Shown: piece by piece, positions 1-10,590 of the stretch
Layout of the letters: each line of letters begins with the position of its first letter
Position numbering within the stretch: position 1 is the first letter of the stretch
Assembly: GCA_035079385.1 (NCBI GenBank)
Contig: JAVHKY010000046.1
Span: 2,480,001-2,544,000, forward strand
Source: Aspidiotus rigidus
Taxonomy: Eukaryota > Arthropoda > Insecta > Hemiptera > Diaspididae
Length of the DNA: 64,000 nt
Direction: 5' to 3'
Notes under the pieces: generated by a model
Told to the model about the DNA's origin: nothing
The model's database searches: none
Seen by the model: only the letters and a program-made list of their open reading frames with translations
Position numbers and translations under genes: made by a program

Positions 1-48
1 ACATATCCCTCTGTTATGGAGAAACGGGACATGGTCCTTGAGTGCGAA

Positions 49-333
<285 letters not shown>

Positions 334-763
334 CGCTTGTGTGTCGCATGTGCAGCACCGCCCGTCATCCATAATGGAGTAGGTGCGGGTTGCGTATGCA
401 TTTAATATTGTTTCCTCCAACACCGGAATCGACCCTTTCGGGTATAACTTCAGTGAAGGAGGAATCTCCTACGCGAACCCCCTCTTCTACTCGGCAACTG
501 CCAAGTTGCTTTGACAACCGCCAAGCTGCGATGCCCCCCTGGCACGCACAAAAAAGAAACAGCACTAGAGAACGCACTCACGTCACAAAAACGACACTAT
601 CACATCACATCAGGCGTAATAAGTCGCTGTTGCGTGAATCTCACTGTATGGTGCTCGTTAGACATATTCGTATGAACAGTGAACGTACCGTAGTAAGTTC
701 ACCGGAATAGAGGACGCGGAGCAACCATATAAACGCGAGATTCTTTCAACAACTATAAAGGCC
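334..763 (-). other. 3'UTR of the LINE
   Basis: 430 bp between the ORF2 stop (TAG, 766-764) and the microsatellite. It is repeated almost unchanged in copy 2 (7069-7498), with a handful of substitutions. There is no poly(A) tail; the element ends directly in ATT repeats on its own strand. In this clade the 3'UTR is normally what the reverse transcriptase recognises for target-primed reverse transcription. The plus-strand frames here are shadows. Confidence 0.8.
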
Positions 764-3700
764 CTAACAATCTGGGTGGTATCCTTCTTCCTCTTCTTCC
801 TGCAGATCTGGATGTTGATGGTACACAGGTGTTGAGTAGGCCATAGCGTGGTTCTGCATTTGCCTATTCCATTCCTGGTCCATCTTCCTCTTCATGATGG
901 TGGCCGCAAATGCAGACACCTGGTTCCATGCTTCTTCGGAACCTAGCATGGTGGGTACCAGGCTACTCGGGTCGAGCGCTTCATCTACCCCGATCTCTTG
1001 AAGAGACCGACTAAGCTCGTCCCGCTCACGCCTCCACGCCTCACACTCAAATAAGGTGTGTTGTGGTCCATCATCCCGCCCTTGGTTACAGTGCGAACAC
1101 GTTGCCTGCTCAACTTTCCTTAACTTCTCGTGAAGGTACTTGTTGAAGCAGCCATGGCCGCTTAACACCTGCGTCAGGTGAAAGTTCAGCTGACCATGGT
1201 GTCGGTTCATCCACTCATCAAGGTCGCGTATTAGCACACGGGTTGTCCATGTACCCAGCTCACTCTGGGCAATTCTTTCTTTCCACTTTACAAGCAAGGA
1301 GCGCCTGGCCTCCTGCTTGACCCGTAAAGCTTCTCGGTTGCTCGTTGGTCTCTTCTTTGCTTCGAACACCACCGCTCTCTCCTCAGCAAGGAGCTTTATT
1401 GGTGGTGAACGTGCTAATACACAAAGAGCCTCCGTCGAGACAGTGCGGTAGGCACTAACACACCTCAGCGCAGCTCTTCGTTGGATCTTTACCATCTCTC
1501 TTCTTCGGTATGGTATCTTCATGCAGTCGGCCCATACTGGCGCACCGTATAGGAGGATCGACAAGGCGGTGCTCATCATGATCCTTCTCCTTGCTTCTCT
1601 CGGTCCTCCTAGGTTCCTCATCACGCGGCTTAGGTAGCCAACTACCCGGCCCGCCTTTTCCGCTGCCATCAGGAAATGGTGCCTGAAGCTCAGCGTTGAG
1701 TCAAACCAGATGCCCAGGTATTTCATTTGCTTCTTGGTTTCAATTTCCACACCTCGCAGGCGGAAGGTGGGTGGCTTGAACTTCCGACGGGTCGTGAATA
1801 AAATGGCCTCCGTCTTACTTGCTGCTAGTTCAAGTCCAGCCGACTCGATCCAACGCGTCACATCCTCTAGGGCCCGGTTTACCCTGCTCTCCACCGCTAC
1901 AGTTGTTTCGGCAGTGCATACCACCAGGGTGTCATCCGCATAGCAGATAAGCTTAACCCCCGGTGGCAGCTTCACCTTAAAGATTCCGTTAAATGCGACG
2001 CACCACAAAAGCGGCCCAAGGACCGACCCCTGCGGCACCCCACAAGTAACAGGGCGCTTTACTGTACCAGCAGACGTCTCTGCTTGGATTTCACGGCAGC
2101 TAAGATAGCTGCTGATCATCCTGAGCAGGTATGCGGGCACTCCTGCGTTCACAAGAGCTTCCAATATCATCTTCCATGGGATTGAATTGAACGCATTTCT
2201 TATGTCGAGGCTGACGGCTGCGCAAAACTGGCGCATATCAATCGCTGACTTGGCTATCCTCTTCAGCCGGATCCCAGCATCTGATGTGCAGCGCCCAGTT
2301 TGAAAACCGTACTGGCTATCAGAGATTATATCTCTTTCCTTCAGATAGCTCTCCAAACGATTGGCTATCACTCTTTCTAGAAGTTTACCAACATTGTCTA
2401 GCAGACAAAGTGGACGATAAGAGGATGGTAGACCAGGTGGTTTATCCTTCTTATCGATCAACGCTAGCCTGGCTTTCTTCCATCGCACAGGGAACAGTCC
2501 CCCAACAATTGCCGCATTGAATGTATCAACAAGCAGTGCTGGGTCAACTGAATGTATGGCGCTCCAGACTGGATTTGGAATCTCATCCGGGCCTGGAGCC
2601 TTCCAATACTTACCCCGCAGTCTATTGACTGCTGCATCAACCTCCTCGGTGCCTAGGAGGGATATACCATCCTCTTCTACTATTGGTAGCGTTACCATTG
2701 GTGGTGGCTGCTGTGGGAACAAGCCATCAATGATTTGACCCACAACATCCGGCTCCATTCGGCTCATTGCTGAGAGGCCTTTGAGCTTCTTCAGCACCAA
2801 CTTATAAGGCTTTCCAAATGGGTCGTCATCCGCCATCTCACATAGCTCTCGCCATGCAGCACTCTTGCTGTCCTTGATGGCCTTCTTCAGCCTTTTACGA
2901 GCCAGCTGGTATTCGGGTGCAACCGCCCGCGCCCCTTCGCGGCCACTACTACGCTGGTATATCCGGCGCTGACGGTTGCACTCTTTTCTCAAATTGGCAA
3001 TCTTGTCGGTCCACCAGTAAACAGCCCTCCTCTTCTTTGGTGGACCTTGCCTGGGCATGGCTACATCGCAAGCTTTGGTGACAGTCTTGATCATCCTCTC
3101 GGCTGCCACCTCCGCATTGCCTTCTTGCTCTTCTTCTTGATCCCATGTGAGAGCAAGATAGCTAGCCTTCAAACGGTCGCTATTCAGCTTCCTAACGGCC
3201 CACTTTCTTACCAGCTTTTGTGGAGCAGCGACCTCGACTTCCCGGCGGATGGAGAAGCCGATACACCGGTGGTCGCTCCCAGAAAGGTCCTTGTCCAGTA
3301 CCGCCCAGCCTTCTATTTTTCGGGCTAGGCTCTCTGAGGCAAAGGTGATATCAATAATGGACCCATATCCTTGATGCACTCGGGTAGGAGTGTTGCCGAC
3401 ATTGACTGTTTCCAGTCGATTGTAAGCAATCCACTCCCCCAAGGCATACCCACGGATGTCCGTACGGCCTGATCGCCACTCTTCTGACTTGGCATTAAAA
3501 TCGCCAGCCACTATGAATTTTCCACCTTGCCATCTGGACAAGCTTTCTTCTAATTTCTTCAAGAAGTCCTCAAACTCCGGGAAGGGGCGATTTGGGGAGA
3601 AGTAGCAACTGTAGACAACCATGTCAGCTATCTTCACAGCAACATACCCCTCCCCTCTTTCAACCTCTCCCGGAGCAATTGGACACTCTGGGCAAACACC

Positions 3701-3874
3701 AATGGCCGCTAAGCCAGTACGGTCTGTGTACCATCCTTTTCTTTTCGCAACATTGTAATACTCACTGGCAATTACAATGTGCGTTCCCTCTTCAGCTACA
3801 AACTGCCAGAGAAGATCCTGGGCCAGTTCGCAGTGCTGAAGGTTGCACTGTAGGAAGGATAGCGCACCTGCCAT
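764..3874 (-). CDS. LINE ORF2: endonuclease-reverse transcriptase
   Basis: About 1036 residues starting at the ATG at 3874-3872. The frame is open back to 3985, but this ATG lies 5 nt after the ORF1 stop and begins right at the endonuclease (MAGALSFLQCN). Domains in order: an AP-type endonuclease over roughly the first 230 residues (VAGDFNAKSEEW and SGSDHR motifs) that nicks the target; a reverse transcriptase with SSYRPLCLLDN, YGFQTGRCTSD, VPQGSVLGPLLW and the catalytic YADDT box (about 1927-1941); and a C-terminal CSHC...HTLFEC motif (about 1040-1100) characteristic of R1-clade proteins. No stops or frameshifts. Expected to act on chromosomal DNA as part of an RNP with ORF1. Confidence 0.93.
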   Translation of the reverse strand: MAGALSFLQCNLQHCELAQDLLWQFVAEEGTHIVIASEYYNVAKRKGWYTDRTGLAAIGVCPECPIAPGEVERGEGYVAVKIADMVVYSCYFSPNRPFPEFEDFLKKLEESLSRWQGGKFIVAGDFNAKSEEWRSGRTDIRGYALGEWIAYNRLETVNVGNTPTRVHQGYGSIIDITFASESLARKIEGWAVLDKDLSGSDHRCIGFSIRREVEVAAPQKLVRKWAVRKLNSDRLKASYLALTWDQEEEQEGNAEVAAERMIKTVTKACDVAMPRQGPPKKRRAVYWWTDKIANLRKECNRQRRIYQRSSGREGARAVAPEYQLARKRLKKAIKDSKSAAWRELCEMADDDPFGKPYKLVLKKLKGLSAMSRMEPDVVGQIIDGLFPQQPPPMVTLPIVEEDGISLLGTEEVDAAVNRLRGKYWKAPGPDEIPNPVWSAIHSVDPALLVDTFNAAIVGGLFPVRWKKARLALIDKKDKPPGLPSSYRPLCLLDNVGKLLERVIANRLESYLKERDIISDSQYGFQTGRCTSDAGIRLKRIAKSAIDMRQFCAAVSLDIRNAFNSIPWKMILEALVNAGVPAYLLRMISSYLSCREIQAETSAGTVKRPVTCGVPQGSVLGPLLWCVAFNGIFKVKLPPGVKLICYADDTLVVCTAETTVAVESRVNRALEDVTRWIESAGLELAASKTEAILFTTRRKFKPPTFRLRGVEIETKKQMKYLGIWFDSTLSFRHHFLMAAEKAGRVVGYLSRVMRNLGGPREARRRIMMSTALSILLYGAPVWADCMKIPYRRREMVKIQRRAALRCVSAYRTVSTEALCVLARSPPIKLLAEERAVVFEAKKRPTSNREALRVKQEARRSLLVKWKERIAQSELGTWTTRVLIRDLDEWMNRHHGQLNFHLTQVLSGHGCFNKYLHEKLRKVEQATCSHCNQGRDDGPQHTLFECEAWRRERDELSRSLQEIGVDEALDPSSLVPTMLGSEEAWNQVSAFAATIMKRKMDQEWNRQMQNHAMAYSTPVYHQHPDLQEEEEEGYHPDC

Positions 3875-3879
3875 TGGTC

Positions 3880-5967
3880 TTACTTGCGCTTGCCTCCAGC
3901 GCCCTGTGCTTTGACACCTGCGCACCCTCTGCTTCCCACAACGTGGTTTGCAGGGCGCCCTCCAACCCGGCTGCAGACAGGACACTTAGGTTCCTTCTTG
4001 CAGTCCCGGATTTGGTGCCCCTCTTCACCACACCTGTAGCAAACGCTGCCGATAGCTGCATTGGTGCAGGCAGCTGCTATATGCCCCTCCTGAAGGCATT
4101 TATAGCATCGCTGCGAAGACCTTGCCTTCTCTAGGGATTTCACCCGGCAGGTGCTCCATCCGACCTCGATCTTGCCCTTCCTAACTAGCTGGAGGGCTGC
4201 TGCAATGGGCAGCTCGACCTTGGCCATCTGACATCCGCGTCCCATTGGCTGCAGATCCAGGAGCTTGGCGCCTGTGCCAGCTGGCATTTGGGCCAGGATA
4301 TCTTCCCTGTCCACGGACTTCTCAATCCCCAGGATGAGAAGTCTGGTCTGACGCTGCGGCATCCTAACTGTCGCCATGTCACCAATAGCTTCCCCCAGTT
4401 TCTCTCGGAAGGTTTCCACTGCAGTCTCTCCCTCGCCTTTCACTTCTAGGAGCATCTCTCCTTTCTTGGTCGTCCGTACCTGGGTTACCTTCAGGCCTAA
4501 TGATGCTATTGACAGCTTGGACCGGGCTGTCTTGAGGATGGCCTCATAGGTGACATCCTCACTTTTTCGGGCGATGATCACTGCTGCCGACCTTGGCTTC
4601 CTCTTTTCCAGTAACCTCTCCTGCCTTCGGCCTTGGGACTGTGGTATGGTAGGCAGGGGCTTCTTCCGATTGCCCCGGGAAACTACCTGGCTCCACGAAG
4701 GTACGTTGGAACCAGGTGTGGCTGCCTGGGAAGACAATTGCTGCTGTTGTTGCAGGTGCTGCTGTTGCTGTTGCTGCGGTGGTAACTGTGGCCGTCGCTG
4801 CAGTTCCTGTTGCTGCTGTTGTCGCTGCTCTACCAGTTGCTTCTGGCGTTGTTGCAGTTGCTGTTGCTCCTTCCGCTGTTGCTGTTGCTGCTGCGGTTGT
4901 TTTTTCTGCTGCAGTCGTTGTGATTGCTGCTGCCATTGCTGGGGTGTCTTCAGCGGTTTGATGGGTGGTTTTGGTACCGCCGTGGCCTTCTCACCTTCCC
5001 GTGGGCCACTGCTACTCTGTGGTACAAGTGGTGTCGGTGATGCTGCTTGACCATGCTGCTGCAGCATTGCAAGCCTCCGCAGTTCGGTGCGCATGGTAGT
5101 CACATTTTCCTTGAGCCTGACATTCTCGGCCCTAATGTCCTTCAGCTCTTGAAGGGTTTTCATTTTTCCCTCCTCTCCCTTCTTGTGATGGGCCAGGAGC
5201 GTCTTCACTTGGGCCTCTAGCTTAACGTTTTGCGCCTTCAAAGTCCCCATCTCCTGGAGGAGCTGTGTGTTGGCTTGCTGGTCTTTCGCAGAGAGGCAGG
5301 TATCCACGAGCCCCTGGAGTTCCTGCACCTTTTCCTGCATTGCGGCCTTGCTTTTACGCCCCGCTTGGAGTTCGGCTTCGCGTGCTAGGTCCTTCTGCAT
5401 CAGTCGCTTACAGTGATCTTGCAGCTTCTTCATTGCGGTCTTCATTTTGGCATTCGGAAGATTTGGGATCTTCCCAAGAAACAAACCTTCCTCGTCTGTC
5501 TGTTCACTATCGGACTCGGTCTTTGTGGGTGACGTGAACGAATTAGCTCGTAGCCTCTTCCTCCGGTTCTTTTGCCATGCAAGAGGGGTGACAAAAACTT
5601 CATCAGCCCCCTCCGGCGTTCCTGGTATTGCCGTAGACACCTCATCGGCGTTCTTGGTCGCCTCTTTCTTCTCCGTCGTTGTTGCCTCATCATGGGATTC
5701 GGGGACAACACCCCCCGACCCCCCGCCGCCTGAGCGCATCAGCGTGGGGAGCCGGTTCGCCGCATCCGAAACGGCACCGATTTCCTGGTCTTTCGTCATT
5801 ATCATCTGTAAATATAAGTTGCAGTGTGAGGCGTCATCTGGGAAGCTGCTTCCGCCTTCCCAGATCATGTTGCAGAGCCATACTTCCCCCGCGAGCTGCT
5901 TGGTCCTCGCAGGGAAAGGCACACACCTTACGGCTATGACCGGGTTTTTATTGTCAGAGTTTTCCAT
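3880..5967 (-). CDS. LINE ORF1: gag-like RNA-binding protein
   Basis: 695 residues from the ATG at 5967. Order: a low-complexity N-terminus; a charged, heptad-like stretch at about residues 165-305, probably coiled coil; a strongly Gln-rich tract at about 340-430 encoded by CAG/CAA runs; a conserved block at about 470-620 like the gag region of R1-clade elements; and a C-terminal zinc-knuckle cluster with CYKCLQEGHIAAAC, CYRCGEEGHQIRDC and a third variant CPVC...H...C. Gag proteins of this group bind the element RNA and form the RNP. The last codons (GGKRK, TAA at 3882-3880) lie just before the ORF2 ATG. The Gln tract is longer than I would expect for the family. Confidence 0.9.
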   Translation of the reverse strand: MENSDNKNPVIAVRCVPFPARTKQLAGEVWLCNMIWEGGSSFPDDASHCNLYLQMIMTKDQEIGAVSDAANRLPTLMRSGGGGSGGVVPESHDEATTTEKKEATKNADEVSTAIPGTPEGADEVFVTPLAWQKNRRKRLRANSFTSPTKTESDSEQTDEEGLFLGKIPNLPNAKMKTAMKKLQDHCKRLMQKDLAREAELQAGRKSKAAMQEKVQELQGLVDTCLSAKDQQANTQLLQEMGTLKAQNVKLEAQVKTLLAHHKKGEEGKMKTLQELKDIRAENVRLKENVTTMRTELRRLAMLQQHGQAASPTPLVPQSSSGPREGEKATAVPKPPIKPLKTPQQWQQQSQRLQQKKQPQQQQQQRKEQQQLQQRQKQLVEQRQQQQQELQRRPQLPPQQQQQQHLQQQQQLSSQAATPGSNVPSWSQVVSRGNRKKPLPTIPQSQGRRQERLLEKRKPRSAAVIIARKSEDVTYEAILKTARSKLSIASLGLKVTQVRTTKKGEMLLEVKGEGETAVETFREKLGEAIGDMATVRMPQRQTRLLILGIEKSVDREDILAQMPAGTGAKLLDLQPMGRGCQMAKVELPIAAALQLVRKGKIEVGWSTCRVKSLEKARSSQRCYKCLQEGHIAAACTNAAIGSVCYRCGEEGHQIRDCKKEPKCPVCSRVGGRPANHVVGSRGCAGVKAQGAGGKRK

Positions 5968-7031
5968 CTCCTACCTAGTCACTGGAAGAGACTCCACCAG
6001 GGCCAGGCAAATAGAGTGGTATGGGACGTGAAGGTCCAGATGGCAATATGTAACCCCATACGAACAGGACGTGAAGGCTATGAAAGCAGTACGTAACCCC
6101 ATTCATACAGGACGTGAGGGCCACCAGACAGTACGTAATCCCATACATGAAGATGATCCTGATGCAGGTGTGACTGCCTACACCAGTTGACGGTTTTCTG
6201 TCGGGGTTGTCCTTCCCTTATCCTATGGGCCCGTGCCCTAACCTGCAAGGAGACAGGTGGTTTTTTTTAAAAAAAAAGTATAGGGTTTCCTTCCCTACGG
6301 TTTAATTAGCCTCGGAGTATCCTTCTCCTAGTACTCTTAGTTGAAGCGCCCCACCCGCACCCCAACAGCAACCCGCCACCAAACCATAACGCCACCAAAC
6401 GCCGACCAGAAGCAGACAGAAAGTGAAACAGTCGCAGCCAACACCTCACTATCCTCACATTCGACACTCAAGTCCAGTACCCCAGCATTCACAAGGGTAC
6501 CAGACAACTCAGCTCAGTCAAGCACCACAGAAGGCACCCACCAGAGCAGCCCCGATACGCACCCACCCGGCACAGCGTAGCACCATACAGGCACAGGACG
6601 CCGCACCATGAAGGGAACCCACCAGAGCCACCCCAATGTGCACCCTCCCAGCACAAGACGCCATCCTAGTTTATAGGCCCAGCAGCGCATCCCGGGTGGC
6701 CAGCCCAGTCAGCACGCCCAGACCGCAACTACTCGCGCGAGACAGAGTTCATGTAGCAGCCCATGCCGTCAGCCTGTTCTGCCAATGAACCCCTCGATTC
6801 CAGGTGATGCACAGCCCGGGGGGTCAGCCCAGTCAATGGCACCCGGAACCGGACCTCTTCATTCATTCATCATCCCACGCATTCAAATCTGTGCCGCACA
6901 CTCGCCTGTCACCCCATCCACAAACACGCCAACGCCCAGCAAAGCCACAGCCCAGAGCACGCTACCATCAGAGAACAGACGACACACCACGTAGGCCCCC
7001 CCACCGCGTCAAGGTGGTACCTTACGGGGGA

Positions 7032-7032
<1 letters not shown>
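5968..7032 (-). promoter_or_regulatory. 5'UTR / internal promoter region of the LINE
   Basis: 1065 bp between the microsatellite junction and the ORF1 ATG, without a convincing coding frame. The distal part (about 6340-7032) is C-rich on the plus strand, hence G-rich on the element strand; the proximal part carries three 43-bp tandem repeats. LINEs need an internal promoter here, but no specific box can be named. The first bases of the element strand are CTCCCCCGTAAGG, directly after ATT repeats. Confidence 0.6.
6024..6152 (-). repeat. Three 43-bp tandem repeats in the LINE 5'UTR
   Basis: On the plus strand GGACGTGARGG starts at 6024, 6067 and 6110, an exact 43-bp spacing. Each unit ends with a GTACGTAAYCCCAT-like segment. 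The units are diverged (roughly 70-75% alike), so the duplication predates this insertion. They lie just upstream of ORF1 and could be promoter or RNA-structure elements. Confidence 0.85.

Positions 7033-7068
<36 letters not shown>
7033..7068. repeat. (AAT)12 between the two LINE copies
   Basis: Twelve AAT units separate the 5' end of copy 1 (GGGGGAG|AAT) from the 3' end of copy 2 (AAT|CGCTTG). It serves as 5' flank of one copy and 3' flank of the other, which places both insertions in one microsatellite tract. Confidence 0.97.
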
Positions 7069-9668
7069 CGCTTGTGTGTCGCATGTGCAGCACCGCCCGT
7101 CATCCATAATGGAGTAGGTGCGGGTTGCGTATGCATTTAATATTGTTTCCTCCAACACCGGAATCGACCCTTTCGGGTATAACTTCAGTGAAGGAGGAAT
7201 CCCCTACGCGAACCCCCTCTTCTACTCGGCAACTGCCAAGTTGCTTTGGCAACCACCAAGCTGCGATGCCCCCCTGGCACGCACAAAAAAGAAACAGCAC
7301 TAGAGAACACACTCACATCACAAAAACGACACTATCACATCACATCAGGCATAATAAGTCGCTGTTGCGTGAATCTCACTGTATGGTGCTCGTTAGACAT
7401 ATTCGTATGAACAGTGAACGTACCGTAGTAAGTTCACCGGAATAGAGGACGCGGAGCAACCATATAAACGCGAGATTCTTTCAACAACTATAAAGGCCCT
7501 AACAATCTGGGTGGTATCCTTCTTCCTCTTCTTCCTGCAGATCTGGATGTTGATGGTACACAGGTGTTGAGTAGGCCATAGCGTGGTTCTGCATTTGCCT
7601 ATTCCATTCCTGGTCCATCTTCCTCTTCATGATGGTGGCCGCAAATGCAGACACCTGGTTCCATGCTTCTTCGGAACCTAGCATGGTGGGTACCAGGCTA
7701 CTCGGGTCGAGCGCTTCATCTACCCCGATCTCTTGGAGAGACCGACTAAGCTCGTCCCGCTCACGCCTCCACGCCTCACACTCAAATAAGGTGTGTTGTG
7801 GTCCATCATCCCGCCCTTGGTTACAGTGCGAACACGTTGCCTGCTCAACTTTCCTTAACTTCTCGTGAAGGTACTTGTTGAAGCAGCCATGGCCGCTTAA
7901 CACCTGCGTCAGGTGAAAGTTCAGCTGACCATGGTGTCGGTTCATCCACTCATCAAGGTCGCGTATTAGCACACGGGTTGTCCATGTACCCAGCTCACTC
8001 TGGGCAATTCTTTCTTTCCACTTTACAAGCAAGGAGCGCCTGGCCTCCTGCTTGACCCGTAAAGCTTCTCGGTTGGTCGTCGTTCTCTTCTTTGCTTCGA
8101 ACACCACCGCTCTCTCCTCAGCAAGGAGCTCGATTGGTGGTGAACGTGCTAATACACAAAGAGCCTCCGTCGAGACAGTGCGGTAAGCACTAACACACCT
8201 CAGCGCAGCTCTTCGTTGGATTTTTACCATCTCCCTTCTTCGGTATGGTATCTTCATGCACTCGGCCCATACTGGCGCACCGTATAGGAGGATCGACAAG
8301 GCGGTGCTCATCATGATCCTTCTCCTTGCTTCTCTCGGTCCTCCTAGGTTCCTCATCACGCGGCTTAGGTATCCAACTACCCGGCCCGCCTTTTCCGCTG
8401 CCATCAGGAAATGGTGCCTGAAGCTCAGCGTTGAGTCAAACCAGATGCCCAGGTATTTCATTTGCTTCTTGGTTTCAATTTCCACACCTCGCAGGCGAAA
8501 GGTGGGTGGCTTGAACTTCCGACGGGTCGTGAATAGAATGGCCTCCGTCTTACTTGCTGCTAGTTCAAGTCCAGCCGACTCGATCCAACGCGTCACATCC
8601 TCTAGGGCCCGGTTTACCCTGCTCTCCACCGCTACAGTTGTTTCGGCAGTGCATACCACCAGGGTGTCATCCGCATAGCAGATAAGCTTAACCCCCGGTG
8701 GCAGCTTCACCTTAAAGATTCCGTTAAATGCGACGCACCACAAAAGCGGCCCAAGGACCGACCCCTGCGGCACCCCACAAGTAACAGGGCGCTTTACTGT
8801 ACCAGCAGACATCTCTGCTTGGATTTCTCGGCAGCTAAGATAGCTGCTGATCATCCTGAGCAGGTATGCGGGCACTCCTGCGTTCACAAGAGCTTCCAAT
8901 ATCATCTTCCATGGGATTGAATTGAACGCATTTCTTATGTCGAGGCTGACGGCTGCGCAAAACTGGCGCATATCAATCGCTGACTTGGCTATCCTCTTCA
9001 GCCGGATCCCAGCATCTGATGTGCAGCATCCAGTTTGAAAACCGTACTGGCTATCAGAGATTATATCTCTTTCCTTCAGATAGCTCTCCAATCGATTGGC
9101 TATCACTCTTTCTAGAAGTTTCCCAACATTGTCTAGCAGACAAAGTGGACGATAAGAGGATGGTAGACCAGGTGGTTTATCCTTCTTATCGATCAACGCT
9201 AGCCTGGCTTTCTTCCATCGCACAGGGAACAGTCCCCCAACAATTGCCGCATTGAATGTATCAACAAGCAGTGCTGGGTCAACTGAATGTATTGCGCTCC
9301 AGACTGGATTTGGAATCTCATCCGGGCCTGGAGCCTTCCAATACTTACCCCGCAGTCTATTGACTGCTGCATCAACCTCCTCGGTGCCTAGGAGGGATAT
9401 ACCATCCTCTTCTACTATTGGCAGCGTTACCATTGGTGGTGGCTGCTGTGGGAACAAGCCATCAATGATTTGACCCACAACATCCGGCTCCATTCGGCTC
9501 ATTGCTGAGAGGCCTTTGAGCTTCTTCAGCACTAACTTATAAGGCTTTCCAAATGGGTCGTCATCTGCCATCTCACATAGCTCTCGCCATGCAGCACTCT
9601 TGCTGTCCTTGATGGCCTTCTTCAGCCTTTTACGAGCCAGCTGGTATTCGGGTGCAACCGCCCGCGCC
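7069..9668 (-). mobile_element. 5'-truncated second copy of the same LINE
   Basis: 2600 bp, nearly identical to 334-2934 of copy 1, comprising the 3'UTR and the 3' two-thirds of ORF2. It stops abruptly at GCGCC|AAT, where the pure microsatellite begins. Truncation at the 5' end is the normal result of incomplete reverse transcription. The few substitutions against copy 1 point to recent activity. Confidence 0.93.
7499..9668 (-). pseudogene. ORF2 fragment of LINE copy 2 (RT and C-terminus, no endonuclease)
   Basis: The frame runs about 722 codons from the truncation point to the TAG at 7501-7499. RT motifs (YGFQTG, VPQGSVLG, YADDT) and the C-terminal CSHC...HTLFEC motif are intact. The endonuclease, ORF1 and promoter are missing, so the copy cannot mobilise itself. 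The frame extends into ATT repeats at its upstream end and has no natural ATG start. Confidence 0.9.
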
Positions 9669-10094
<426 letters not shown>

Positions 10095-10289
10095 TGACAG
10101 TAATAAGACTAAGAGACGTATCCGCCATTCCTTTTCAACTAGTAATAAATCGAATAAAGAGAATAGTCGAGAAGTCTCATTAAGTCTAATGGTCTAAGAG
10201 TTCTTGCTGGCCATATGTTTCTAGGTCTATCTAGGTTTGGCGGAGGCGTGTAGAGAGTGGAGATACTGTACGTAGTACATATCTCAACA
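10095..10289 (-). repeat. Inverted copia LTR, head-to-head with the 5' LTR
   Basis: 195 bp that is the near-perfect reverse complement of the LTR at 10296-10490, separated from it by the 6-bp spacer CCACCT. Visible differences are few (for example ATATCTCAACA against TGTTGAGGTAT). It has the exact LTR ends (TG...CA on the minus strand) but no primer-binding site or internal region beside it, and no matching 5-bp duplication (ATAAT left, CCACC right). Confidence 0.92.
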
Positions 10290-10295
10290 CCACCT

Positions 10296-10490
10296 TGTTG
10301 AGGTATGTACTACGTACAGTATCTCCACTCTCTACACGCCTCCGCCAAACCTAGATAGACCTAGAAACATATGGCCAGCAAGAACTCTTAGACCATTAGA
10401 CTTAATGAGACTTCTCGACTATTCTCTTTATTCGATTTATTACTAGTTGAAAAGGAATGGCGGATATGTCTCTTAGTCTTATTACTGTCA
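10296..10490 (+). repeat. 5' LTR of the copia element (195 bp)
   Basis: Starts TGTTGAGGTATG and ends TTACTGTCA, so it has canonical TG...CA ends. The first 59 bp recur at 16036 directly after a polypurine tract, which confirms the LTR start. No TATA box or polyadenylation signal stands out. Confidence 0.9.
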
Positions 10491-10493
10491 CAG

Positions 10494-10505
10494 GGTTATG
10501 GGCTC
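10494..10505 (+). promoter_or_regulatory. Primer-binding site, tRNA-iMet half-molecule type
   Basis: GGTTATGGGCTC begins 3 nt after the LTR. Drosophila copia primes from an internal segment of initiator tRNA-Met through GGTTATGGGCCC; ten bases match here. Primer use is inferred from that precedent. Confidence 0.75.
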
Positions 10506-10590
10506 TTGTCTTTCTTAATTAAGTTGATTTATTTCCTTCATCCTTTTATTGATCTTTTGATTCTTTTTTCTGTTTTCCTCTTCTTTCAAT

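Larger units (their letters stand above)
334..7032 (-). mobile_element. Full-length R1-clade-like non-LTR retrotransposon (copy 1)
   Basis: A 6.7-kb element on the minus strand with the order 5'UTR (7032-5968), ORF1 gag, ORF2 endonuclease-RT, 3'UTR (763-334). Both frames are open, so the copy may be competent. ORF1 ends in three cysteine-rich knuckles, and ORF2 has an N-terminal apurinic-type endonuclease, an RT with a YADD box, and a C-terminal cysteine-histidine motif; this combination is typical of the R1 clade. Both ends abut AAT microsatellite. No LTRs are present. R1-clade placement is by motif recognition; a related clade such as I or Loa cannot be excluded. Confidence 0.88.

Noticed and set aside
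3592..5050. Plus-strand frames opposite ORF1/ORF2, including Cys-rich and Ala/Val-rich ones
   Set aside because: They mirror the Gln-rich CAG/CAA tract and other ORF1 codons; no domains or conservation argue for translation.
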